A DNA stretch of 9,056 bases from an uncultured Pseudomonadota bacterium (GCA_903883985.1 CAISDD010000400.1:1-9056), one strand, 5' to 3'; shown: positions 1 to 6,022, counted from the first letter of the stretch. Notes: generated from the letters alone by a model not told the origin. A program made the numbers and translations.

Positions 1-46
1 CGCTGGAGCGTCCAAAACTGCGTTCCCACGCTGGAGCGTGGGAACG
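1..46. repeat. Palindromic dispersed repeat (CGTTCCCACGCT family)
   Basis: Bases 21-46 form a perfect inverted repeat: CGTTCCCACGCT, two central bases GG, then AGCGTGGGAACG. Bases 1-11 (CGCTGGAGCGT) repeat the centre of this element, so a truncated second copy probably lies against the window edge. From general knowledge, similar CGTTCCCACGCT/AGCGTGGGAACG elements are common in intergenic DNA of many proteobacteria. They may act as REP-like elements or transcript-end hairpins. No T-run follows, so this is not called as a terminator. Confidence 0.7.
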
Positions 47-53
47 ATAAACC

Positions 54-76
54 CCCTTCCCCCTCCGGGGGAAGGG
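54..76. repeat. GC-rich hairpin repeat next to the first palindrome
   Basis: CCCTTCCCCC (54-63), TCC (64-66) and GGGGGAAGGG (67-76) make a perfect 10-bp stem with a 3-base loop. It is followed by GCCGGGGATGAGGG. It sits eight bases after the CGTTCCCACGCT palindrome. Elements of the form CCC-T-CCC / GGG-A-GGG followed by CCGGGGATGAGGG are recognisable as dispersed intergenic repeats in proteobacteria. Nothing else supportable was seen between 77 and 257: no promoter or ribosome binding site stands out there. Confidence 0.6.
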
Positions 77-257
77 CCGGGGATGAGGGTCTGCGCCGGT
101 AGCTTAATCGTATCGGCTTTTTTCGCGCCTTGCCGGATGCCGCGCCGTGACTGGCCGGAGGGGACACCGGCGCTAGCTCTGACAAAGATCCCGACGTGTC
201 TGCGCTACCGCTGGCGCGACGATACCGATTTCCGCTACCCTCAGCGCTTTTCGACTC

Positions 258-1826
258 TTGGGCTGCTCTGTGTTGCCTCTCATACGCCAACGTTTTCTTG
301 CTCTGTGCGCTGCGACTCTGAGCTCTGCGATTCCCGCATGGGCCGGCCAAGGTTTGCTCGTGCCTGGCGATGGTTCTCTATGGGGTTGGGGCAGCAACGA
401 TTACGGCCAGCTCGTGCCGACAGGATCGGCAAGGTTGGACACGCCGCAAAAGCTGGAAGGCATGGATTGGCGCCAGGCCGACACGGGGAGACGACATAGC
501 CTCGCGCTATCTCGTGGTGGCCAGGTATGGGCTTGGGGTGACAACGGCGCCAGCCAACTGGGTCTTGGCGACAGCAGGCCGCGATCCGCGCGAAGCCACG
601 TACCGGGCTTACCACGAATCACGCAAGTGTCCGCTGGCGCGCTGCATTCCCTGGCCTTGGACGACGCGGGTGAGCTTTGGATCTGGGGTGGCAATCTGGT
701 CGGGCAACTAGGGATGGCGCCCGCCGGTCTGTTTGAATGGCGCGCCAAGCCTGTGCGGGTAGGTAATCTGCCGCGAATCCGGGCGATCGCTGCGGCTGGG
801 TCGCGGAGCGCGGTACGGACTGAAGATGGCCGCATATTCGTCTGGGGGGCCGGGGTGCTCAAGCCGACTCTGGCCATTCCCGCCCAGGCAGGAGGCGGCC
901 TGGGCGGGAACGACCCGGGTAATTGGACCTGGCCGGTAGGGGCGAATTGGCGGGCGCTGGCATCAAAACTGGGCAAATCGCCTGACAGCATCGACCCGAA
1001 GGTCGCCATTCTGGCCGGCAGGCTGACCCGTTCTGCCAAGCCGGTTGCCGGAGCCAGTGTCCAGGCGGCGGGGCATTTCTGCGCAGAAACAGGCCAGGAT
1101 GGCAGATTCCTTTGCGTACTGCCGGCCAGTCGGGAGACTATCCTTGCTGCTTACGAAGGCGGCAAGCAGATTGCAACCCGCACATTGGCTTCGCTGCCCG
1201 GCGCTCGCGTGACCGAAGTCGACCTTCCGCTGCAAATTGAGCCTCTCACCCTCTCAAGCCACGGAGAGCCTGATACCCGTGGGGTACGCATGGACGTTCC
1301 GGTTCACGCCGAATCGCCGCCTGCTGCCAAGCCAGGTGCCGCGACAAAACCGACTCTGGAGAAACGCACCGAGGCTAAGAACCCTGTACAGACCAAGCTT
1401 GGCGAGGCCACAACCTTGCTCTCGACCTCACCCCCGACCTTAGCATTACCAGCCGTCCCTGCCACCGCCCTTCCCTCCCCTGCGTTGGCAGCTAACTCCC
1501 GCTCAACGACGGCAACCACGTGGCGACCGGTCCAGCAGCACGTCAAGGGGGTGCAGACCACATTGCAGATCAGCGGAACCGTCTCCTTAGCGGGATACGA
1601 AGAGATTTTCCGGCGCAAACTCGCCAATGTGATCCTATCAACCGAAGGTGGGCAATGCAGCTCCAGCGAAATTGGCGGCCACTTTCGCTGTTCGGTGCCC
1701 TCGGGCTGGTCTGGCCGCATAGTGGCCCACAAGTTGAATTACCTCTTTTCTCCGAGTTCCCTCGCTTTCCGCAGCCTGCAAGAAGATCAGCCTCACCAGG
1801 ACTTCGAGGCCACCTATGATCCTTGA
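258..1826 (+). CDS. Exported RCC1-repeat protein with two carboxypeptidase-regulatory-like domains
   Basis: 522 residues if translation starts at the TTG at 258, the first possible start after an in-frame stop at 180-182. GTG at 270 is equally possible, and neither has a good ribosome binding site. Both starts keep a Sec signal peptide: basic IRQR near residue 10, a hydrophobic core, and likely cleavage after AWA (residue 29). Residues 37-198 contain about three to four RCC1-type units, seen as WGWGSNDYGQL, WAWGDNGASQLGLG, WIWGGNLVGQLG and FVWGAG, with HSLAL motifs at 80-84 and 130-134. Canonical RCC1 propellers have seven blades, so this one is short. Residues 248-326 (ILAGRLTRSAKPVAGASVQA, then CAETGQDGRFLCVLPA) and 436-518 (ISGTVSLAG, then CSVPSGWSGRIVAHK) resemble carboxypeptidase-regulatory-like or SdrD B-like beta domains. 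A Pro/Ala/Thr-rich linker (about 351-425) separates them. The protein is probably periplasmic or cell-surface and used for binding rather than catalysis. Substrate and partner are unknown. Confidence 0.8.
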   Translation: MGCSVLPLIRQRFLALCAATLSSAIPAWAGQGLLVPGDGSLWGWGSNDYGQLVPTGSARLDTPQKLEGMDWRQADTGRRHSLALSRGGQVWAWGDNGASQLGLGDSRPRSARSHVPGLPRITQVSAGALHSLALDDAGELWIWGGNLVGQLGMAPAGLFEWRAKPVRVGNLPRIRAIAAAGSRSAVRTEDGRIFVWGAGVLKPTLAIPAQAGGGLGGNDPGNWTWPVGANWRALASKLGKSPDSIDPKVAILAGRLTRSAKPVAGASVQAAGHFCAETGQDGRFLCVLPASRETILAAYEGGKQIATRTLASLPGARVTEVDLPLQIEPLTLSSHGEPDTRGVRMDVPVHAESPPAAKPGAATKPTLEKRTEAKNPVQTKLGEATTLLSTSPPTLALPAVPATALPSPALAANSRSTTATTWRPVQQHVKGVQTTLQISGTVSLAGYEEIFRRKLANVILSTEGGQCSSSEIGGHFRCSVPSGWSGRIVAHKLNYLFSPSSLAFRSLQEDQPHQDFEATYDP

Positions 1827-2052
1827 TTCCTCAGTTGATCGCTCATTTTCCCTCGTGAGACCCCATGCATATTGAGGTTTGCGCCTTCGATCACGCTCAC
1901 CCTTTGGGTGAACCCGCTACGCACCCGATTGCACGGCAGGCGACGCCTGGCTGCGTTGCTCCTCCTTGCAGGGAGCGACCATGCGCGTCGTCGCGCCTTG
2001 CCAGACAGCTCGCCAGACGCACACTCGGGCGTGTTCAACTGAGGATTCAAGG
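1827..2052. other. Intergenic region with several small inverted repeats
   Basis: This 226-base gap separates the RCC1-like gene from the SecB-domain gene. It contains three closely spaced hairpin candidates. The first is TCACCC-TTT-GGGTGA (1897-1911). The second is CAGGC-GAC-GCCTG (1937-1949). The third is GTTGCTCC (1955-1962) pairing, with one G-T wobble, to GGAGCGAC (1972-1979). The cluster could be a dispersed repeat or a structured leader for the downstream gene. No T-rich terminator tail and no convincing -35/-10 pair was found. The identity of the element is not known to me. Confidence 0.4.
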
Positions 2053-2060
2053 ATGATCCA

Positions 2061-2067
2061 GGAAGGA
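2061..2067 (+). promoter_or_regulatory. Ribosome binding site setting the SecB-domain gene start
   Basis: GGAAGGA, preceded by CCA, lies six bases upstream of the ATG at 2074. This is the strongest Shine-Dalgarno match in front of the gene. It favours 2074 over the in-frame ATG at 2053 and over the far upstream ATG at 1966. The protein made from 2074 starts just before the first SecB-like beta strand, as in the SecB family. Confidence 0.7.
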
Positions 2068-2073
2068 ATTGAC

Positions 2074-3075
2074 ATGCAATCCAAGCTGATCCGACTCTAT
2101 GCGCGCAGCGTTTCCGTGGAAGTGCCGGACATGCTGTCGTTGCCGCGGCTGGCCGTGCAGCCGAACATCGGCGTGGATTTGCAGACGGACGTGCGGTCCG
2201 CCTGGCCAGGACATGTGGAATGCACCCTCACCGTGGCGCTACACGCCACCTTGCAGGGCCAGACCATGTTTATGATCGAGGTGGCCCAGTCGGGCATTTT
2301 CGCGCTGCCCCCTATTTCCCATGAGGAGTTGACCACTTTCGCGCGCAAGGACGCGGCTTCGACCCTGTTTCCTTTTGTCCGCGCCCATCTATCCGCCCTG
2401 GCCGTATGCGCCGGCTTCCAGTCTATCATCCTCGACCATATCGATTTCGACGCCCTGATCACCCGTTTGCGCCAAGGCCAGCCGGTGCGAAGCACACCCG
2501 CACCGCCTGCCGAGCCTGAACAGCCTGAACAGCAGGCTACGCCCAAGGAGGCCCAACCGCCCTCTCCCCTGCCTACCGCTACGGCACCCGATCTTGCCGC
2601 GGAAGCGGCGCCAGTAGAGGCTGCCGCCAAGTCCACGGATAGGCACCTAATCGGGCTGGCAATACTCCTGCTTGCCGGCGCACTCTGCTTCTATGCGCTG
2701 CAATCGGCACTACTGTCCCACAAATCCACGCACGGAGCGGCCAGCACAGCACCGGCACCGGCACCGGCACCAGTCACGGAAGGCGTGGTTCACGCCTTGT
2801 TTACCTCTGCGGCACGCCTGCGGGAGCAGGCACCGGGAAGCTATACTTTGGAGCTAGGAGAGGTGCTCGATCTGGGCCTGCTAGCCGGCACCGTTGATTT
2901 AAAACGCCAGGTCTATTTGATCCGCACCGAGCAAGGACGCCTGATGCTCTTGTACGGAACCTTCCCGAACAAGGCCCTGGCGCAGATGGCGGCGGCGGAA
3001 GTGCCCCCCCGCGTGGCGGCCAAACTGCGCGCCACCCTACGCGTGCTGCGCACGGAAGAAGTCGGAAAGCGCTAA
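2074..3075 (+). CDS. SecB-domain / transmembrane / SPOR-like fusion protein
   Basis: 333 residues from the ATG at 2074. Residues 1-133 read as a SecB export-chaperone domain. LIRLYARSVSVEVPD matches the first SecB strand. QPNIGVDLQTDV (29-40), MFMIEVAQSGIFALPPI (65-81), LFPFVRAHLSALAVCAGF (98-115) and DFDALI (124-129) match, in order, the SecB motifs P-VDL-T, F-VEV-QAGIF, LFPYARE and NFDAL. Normal SecB is about 150-165 residues, cytosolic and tetrameric, and holds preproteins unfolded for SecA. Here the domain continues into a Pro/Glu/Ala linker (134-190), one hydrophobic helix (191-213, LIGLAILLLAGALCFYALQ) and a second linker with PAPAPAPAP. Residues 255-328 resemble a SPOR domain (YTLELG, then VYLIRT, MLLYGTFPNKALAQMAAAEV). 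SPOR domains bind denuded septal peptidoglycan. Predicted topology is SecB inside, SPOR in the periplasm. The SecB call is strong, the SPOR call moderate, and the function inferred. It is unlikely to be the housekeeping secB. Confidence 0.85.
   Translation: MQSKLIRLYARSVSVEVPDMLSLPRLAVQPNIGVDLQTDVRSAWPGHVECTLTVALHATLQGQTMFMIEVAQSGIFALPPISHEELTTFARKDAASTLFPFVRAHLSALAVCAGFQSIILDHIDFDALITRLRQGQPVRSTPAPPAEPEQPEQQATPKEAQPPSPLPTATAPDLAAEAAPVEAAAKSTDRHLIGLAILLLAGALCFYALQSALLSHKSTHGAASTAPAPAPAPVTEGVVHALFTSAARLREQAPGSYTLELGEVLDLGLLAGTVDLKRQVYLIRTEQGRLMLLYGTFPNKALAQMAAAEVPPRVAAKLRATLRVLRTEEVGKR
2748..2771 (+). repeat. Hexanucleotide repeat coding Pro-Ala in the periplasmic linker
   Basis: GGCACC occurs three times in tandem (2754-2771), preceded by the near-copy AGCACC (2748-2753). 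It lies inside the SecB-TM-SPOR gene just after the transmembrane helix and encodes the PAPAPAPAP stretch. Copy-number change would stay in frame and only alter linker length. Confidence 0.7.
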
Positions 3076-3288
3076 GTGATGCTGCGAAACAGATTTGGTT
3101 TCGACAGGTTACTTATGCCGTGACTTATTGAGAAGTTACCCATCCTGAGCTGTGAGCTTGTCGAACAGTCGAAGCATGCTACTCTGTCGGTGGGCCAGTT
3201 GGCTTTGATGGGATGCCAAATCAGTTCCGCTGATACACTTATCTGTCTTTCCGCTCCGCCGGCACTGTAGTTGGACTACGGGTCTACT
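3076..3288. other. Convergent intergenic region with a degenerate dispersed repeat
   Basis: This 213-base gap lies between genes converging from both strands, so transcription end signals are expected here. TTTCGACAGG (3099-3108) and CATCCTGAGC...GAGCTTGTCGAA (3141-3164) look like decayed halves of the widespread intergenic repeat containing TTCGACAGG and CCTGAGCTTGTCGAA. The second half carries small internal duplications: GAGC-TGT-GAGC and GTCGAACA-GTCGAA. GCACTG (3262-3267) can pair with CAGTGC (3290-3295), overlapping the end of the - strand gene. No classical U-tract terminator is visible on either strand. Confidence 0.4.
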
Positions 3289-3807
3289 TCAGTGCAGGAT
3301 TGGGGCTCCGGTGGCAGCAGGCGAAACCGGGGCCGCGTGCAGCAAGCCCCAGTCGATTTTACGCACCACGTCCACGAGCAGTGTGTTGATGCTGGCCAGC
3401 AGTTTGGCGTCGAGATTCACAGTAAGCGAGAGGCCAGTGGCTGTGGCCAGCGTGAACGCAGTGAACTCGCCCTCGGTTCGCAGCACCAGTTGTGCCGCCA
3501 GCAAGGCTTGCTGGCCCAGCGGATAGAATTGGGGGAGGCTGTCGAAGGGTGTCTGGTAATCGGATTCGGCCGCGTGCAATTCCCGTCGCACGTCGGTGAC
3601 GGCCGCCGGCGGCATGCCGACGAAGCGGAAAGCGTCTGCCTCACCGCCGTAGGCGACCTTTTCCAGGTCGCCCAGAGACGCCAACAGGCGGGCCACCAGG
3701 GCCCGTGTCAGCCAGAAGCCGACCTCGGCCCGGTCGAGCGTGTTGATCTTGAGCAGGAGGCGGTCTTCCCCCGGCTGGTAGGTGATATTGACCTGATTGA
3801 TCTTCAC
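3289..3807 (-). CDS. Protein of unknown function downstream of sapC
   Basis: 172 residues from a GTG start at 3807, with the weak site GGCAGG upstream. I do not recognise the family with confidence. There is no signal peptide and no transmembrane helix, so it is probably cytosolic. The first half looks beta-rich (INQVNITYQPGEDRLLLKIN) and carries the motif FWLTRALVARLL at 31-42. The middle has the Pro-rich segment YQTPFDSLPQFYPLG (84-98). The C-terminal half goes through beta strands (LVLRTEGEFTAFTL) to a likely amphipathic helix (LDAKLLASINTLLVDVVRKID, 132-152). The start lies only 19 bases after the sapC stop, so the two genes are probably co-transcribed and may act together. The reading frame is intact, and the composition and protein-like segments support a real gene. 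Confidence 0.75.
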   Translation of the reverse strand: MKINQVNITYQPGEDRLLLKINTLDRAEVGFWLTRALVARLLASLGDLEKVAYGGEADAFRFVGMPPAAVTDVRRELHAAESDYQTPFDSLPQFYPLGQQALLAAQLVLRTEGEFTAFTLATATGLSLTVNLDAKLLASINTLLVDVVRKIDWGLLHAAPVSPAATGAPILH

Positions 3808-3826
3808 GCCGACGGGGCCTGCCGCA

Positions 3827-4543
3827 TTACGGGCGGGCAGATGTCTTGTCGACCAGCCGGGAGATGTTGCTCAGGGAAATAAGATGGGCATAGATCCAGC
3901 TCAGCTCGCCGGATTTCAACAGGCCCTCCGCCTTGTCTGCGGCCAGATTCATCAGCTTGCTTTCATCCACAACCCACAGGCCGTTCAGGAGATAGTTGCG
4001 ACCATCGTTCATCTCGACCTTGGCAGACAGCTCGGTCATCAGTTCCAGTTCCTGGATGCGCTGGGAGAAGGCTTCGGTGCGCTTGAAATGGAACTGATAC
4101 TGGTTGAGAAAACCCAGGGCATGCTCAAGGAAAGGCGTGTTCTTGCCGTCCGCATCGAACAAGGGCTGGCCATCCTCGTTATTGAACGCCGAACTCGCTT
4201 CATCGATGCAAACCGAAAGATCGGAACCGCCGGTATCGGCCAGAACGAATGGGTAACGGCGCACGAAGGCAGGAAGGTAACGGGCGTCCCACTTGCCCTC
4301 GGCATCGACGAACAGGTTCTCGTTGTCGCGAAACCCGAGTAGGGCGACAGGCAACAACTTCTCACCGGTTTTCGCGAACACCACGGCGTATTCCTTGCAG
4401 GCCTCGGCGAACTCGATGCCGGTCAGGGCAACGGAATTGGTATTGGCGGCAAAGCCAAAGCTATCGACGCTGCCAATTTTGGTGGCCTTGTGCGCATCGC
4501 GGTTGACGATGACAGGCTTTTCGTAAAACAACAAACTGGGCAT
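3827..4543 (-). CDS. sapC: SapC family protein (S-layer-related family)
   Basis: 238 residues from the ATG at 4543, with AGGAG (4554-4550 on the - strand) six bases upstream. The sequence follows the SapC family pattern. It has an early PVIVNRDAHKA, then FGFAANTNSVALTGIEF (29-45), EYAVVFA (51-57) and LPVALLGFRDNENLFVDAEG (64-83). Further on are YLPAFVRRYPFVL (89-101), VCIDEASSAFN (111-121), LFDADG, FLEHALGFLNQYQ (138-150), VVDESKL (191-197) and GELSWIYAHLISLSNISRL (212-230). Length matches the family and no residue block is missing. There is no signal peptide, so the protein is probably cytosolic. The family was named from surface-layer gene clusters, but its biochemical role is not established, and this locus shows no S-layer protein or type I transporter. 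It appears to form a two-gene unit with the 172-residue protein downstream. Confidence 0.85.
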   Translation of the reverse strand: MPSLLFYEKPVIVNRDAHKATKIGSVDSFGFAANTNSVALTGIEFAEACKEYAVVFAKTGEKLLPVALLGFRDNENLFVDAEGKWDARYLPAFVRRYPFVLADTGGSDLSVCIDEASSAFNNEDGQPLFDADGKNTPFLEHALGFLNQYQFHFKRTEAFSQRIQELELMTELSAKVEMNDGRNYLLNGLWVVDESKLMNLAADKAEGLLKSGELSWIYAHLISLSNISRLVDKTSARP

Positions 4544-4592
4544 GAACGTCTCCTAAAAGTGGCAAGTTGATAAACTTTCGCATTGTGACAGC

Positions 4593-4620
4593 CTCTGCGG
4601 AAAAAAGACAGCCCGCAGAG
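4593..4620. other. Perfect 8-bp hairpin between the YdjY and sapC genes
   Basis: CTCTGCGG (4593-4600) and CCGCAGAG (4613-4620) form a perfect stem around a 12-base A-rich loop. It sits in the 94-base gap just after the YdjY-domain gene stop and before the sapC ribosome binding site. No T-run follows on the - strand, so it is not a classical terminator. It could attenuate or protect transcript ends, or be chance. Confidence 0.35.
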
Positions 4621-4637
4621 CCTCCGCAAACCAGACT

Positions 4638-5360
4638 TCACTGACCCAGCAGGATGCTGACCGTCACCGGAGTTTTTGGTGCGGGAGTGGACTTGGGATC
4701 GACAAACCAAACTCGGTTGTTCTCACCACCAGGAGAAGCATTGTCGAAGATGGCATCCGGATCGTGGTATAACGCGACGATAGACCCCCCCAGTTGGGAC
4801 ATGAAGCGCCCCTGATTGACACGTGAGCCGGTGTAAACCCACTGCAAGGGCTGCAATTCCTGGGGCTGTCCTTCTGCGACCTTGGACAACCAGCGCTCCG
4901 GCTCCACGCGGCTGCCGTCGCTTAGCGACAAACGTATCCTGACATGATCCCCCTGCGGCAATTCCTTCGCGCCCTGGTGAGCCAGGGGCTGATCGGTCCC
5001 ATGGAAATTCAGCAGCAAACAGGCCAACTGGATATCGTAGGGATCAACCGCAGTGCGCAGCAAACTTTCATGAGTCTTACCGCCCTGGCGCACGAGCAAG
5101 TATTCCAGCAACCCTTGGGCCATGTTCACTTCGGCGGGGAAGGCGAGCGTGCCAGCCGCATTGTCAACGGTCACCAATCCTACCTGCCAGCGGCCATCGG
5201 CGAGTCGTACCAGGTGCGGCTCGGACTTCCCGCCGACCTCCTGCACGGAGATGCCAGTTAACGCGCGCGGAGGGGTGGCGACCGGTTCCTCGGCGTATCC
5301 AAGACCGGCGATAGCCAACAGGCACAGACCGCCGATACGCAGGCAATATTTGAGCATCAT
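4638..5360 (-). CDS. Exported YdjY-domain protein
   Basis: 240 residues from the ATG at 5360; a second ATG follows directly at 5357. The frame stays open upstream to about 5456, but the ATG pair is chosen because it starts a clean Sec signal peptide: K4, hydrophobic LRIGGLCLLAIAGLG, cleavage after GYA at residue 23. No good Shine-Dalgarno precedes it. The mature part matches the YdjY domain pattern: GLVTVDNAAGTLAFPAEVNM (61-80), LLEYLLVRQGGKTHESLL (84-101), a helix IQLACLLLNF (110-119), VRIRLSLSDG (140-149), WVYTGSR (174-180), GGSIVALYHDPDAIFDN (191-207) and a final strand TPVTVSILLG. It is probably periplasmic. The family's function is unknown to me, so no reaction is proposed. It is codirectional with sapC, but the 94-base gap with a hairpin leaves co-transcription open. 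Confidence 0.75.
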   Translation of the reverse strand: MMLKYCLRIGGLCLLAIAGLGYAEEPVATPPRALTGISVQEVGGKSEPHLVRLADGRWQVGLVTVDNAAGTLAFPAEVNMAQGLLEYLLVRQGGKTHESLLRTAVDPYDIQLACLLLNFHGTDQPLAHQGAKELPQGDHVRIRLSLSDGSRVEPERWLSKVAEGQPQELQPLQWVYTGSRVNQGRFMSQLGGSIVALYHDPDAIFDNASPGGENNRVWFVDPKSTPAPKTPVTVSILLGQ

Positions 5361-5420
5361 TGGAGGCACAAGCAAGTTCCCGAAGCAGAAGCGGTGAGTG
5401 TAGCAGAAGCTATAATTTCC

Positions 5421-5481
5421 GCGCCAACGGCGCACCAACATCCTAGCCTGGGGCAACGCCCCAGCAAGGTAGCAAGCTAGG
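5421..5481. repeat. Composite hairpin repeat upstream of the YdjY-domain gene
   Basis: Two nested or adjacent hairpins occur in 61 bases. GCGCC-AAC-GGCGC (5421-5433) is followed by an outer stem CCTAGC (5442-5447) / GCTAGG (5476-5481). That outer stem encloses a perfect 7-bp inner stem CTGGGGC-AAC-GCCCCAG (5448-5464). The motif CCTGGGGCAACGCCCCAG is familiar as an intergenic repeat in several bacterial phyla; this is recollection, not a search. It lies 61 bases upstream of the ATG at 5360, so it may be in the 5' leader or promoter region of that gene. Confidence 0.65.
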
Positions 5482-5540
5482 ACGGAAAAGCGGTTTTTCG
5501 CGCCTTCCGCCGGATGTTAGTCATTTGGCGGATAACGCCG

Positions 5541-5610
5541 GCTACGCTTGCTTACCACAAGAGACCGTGGATGTTGGGCTTCCTGCCGTCAGCCCAAGCT
5601 ACGCTTGCTT
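5541..5610. repeat. Pair of 13-bp direct repeats flanking a hairpin
   Basis: GCTACGCTTGCTT occurs at 5541-5553 and again at 5598-5610. The second copy directly abuts a hairpin TTGGGCT (5574-5580) / AGCCCAA (5591-5597) with a 10-base loop. The first is preceded by GGCGGATAACGCC (5527-5539), itself an imperfect inverted repeat. The parts resemble two dispersed proteobacterial repeats, one containing TTGGGCT...AGCCCAA-CTACG and one containing TGGCGGATAACGCC. With the hairpins at 5421-5481 they fill most of the 294-base gap between the 114-residue gene and the YdjY-domain gene. Confidence 0.6.
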
Positions 5611-5654
5611 TCTAAGACAACGGGTTGAAGTGTGCTTTTTGAGAGTGCAACTAC

Positions 5655-5999
5655 TTACTGCACCAGGACGCTCAGTTCATACGTGCCGTTGGAGTTCGGC
5701 GTGTGGCCGGCGAGAGGCTGGTGGCTCAGCTCGAATCCATCGGCCCAAACCGTGCCGGTAGGGGCACCAGCAAAATTTACTCTCAGATTACTGGACTGAC
5801 CTGCAGCCAGGGGTTGCGCCAACCCAAACTGAGCATCGCTGGTGTTCAGGTACATCACGTAAACTGACTGAGCCAATTTGTTGGTTAAGGTTGCCTGGCC
5901 GTCACTACCGACGGTCAGCACCAAGTCGGCCGCCAGGGCCGGAGTGGCGAGAATGGCGCCGACAGCCAGAGGAAGAAGAAACTTGCGTAAAGATTTCAT
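5655..5999 (-). CDS. Small exported protein of unknown function
   Basis: 114 residues from the ATG at 5999, with AGGAG nine bases upstream (6013-6009 on the - strand). It has a clear Sec signal peptide: KSLRK, a hydrophobic core LLPLAVGAILA, cleavage after ALA at residue 23. The mature ~91 residues are strand-rich (DLVLTVGSDGQATLTN, SVYVMYLNT, SNLRVNFAG, YELSVLVQ), contain no cysteine, and suggest a single small beta-sandwich. No family is recognised. It lies 60 bases downstream of the large PKD/toroid protein gene on the same strand, separated by a hairpin, so the two are probably expressed together. The product may be an accessory secreted partner, but only its position supports this. Confidence 0.75.
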   Translation of the reverse strand: MKSLRKFLLPLAVGAILATPALAADLVLTVGSDGQATLTNKLAQSVYVMYLNTSDAQFGLAQPLAAGQSSNLRVNFAGAPTGTVWADGFELSHQPLAGHTPNSNGTYELSVLVQ

Positions 6000-6022
6000 G
6001 ATTTGGAACTCCTATCTAGTCC

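Noticed and set aside
38..499. 153-codon open frame on the + strand starting near the palindromic repeats
   Set aside because: It begins inside the palindrome and hairpin repeats, overlaps the RCC1-like gene in another frame, and its translation has no recognisable domain and is rich in Arg and Cys, as expected for an out-of-frame reading of GC-rich DNA.
1966..2073. Upstream extension of the SecB-domain protein to the ATG at 1966
   Set aside because: The extra residues come from a hairpin-rich intergenic stretch and have no SecB similarity; the good ribosome binding site points to the ATG at 2074.
4593..4620. Rho-independent terminator after the YdjY-domain gene
   Set aside because: The stem is perfect but is not followed by a T-run on the - strand, so it is listed only as a hairpin.
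5411..5416. TATAAT on the + strand as a promoter -10 box
   Set aside because: No gene follows on the + strand and no matching -35 element was seen; on the - strand the equivalent sequence is only a weak -10 candidate.
5361..5456. Upstream extension of the YdjY-domain protein
   Set aside because: It would put 32 Arg/Cys-rich residues in front of an otherwise clean signal peptide and reach into the hairpin repeat; the ATG at 5360 is simpler.
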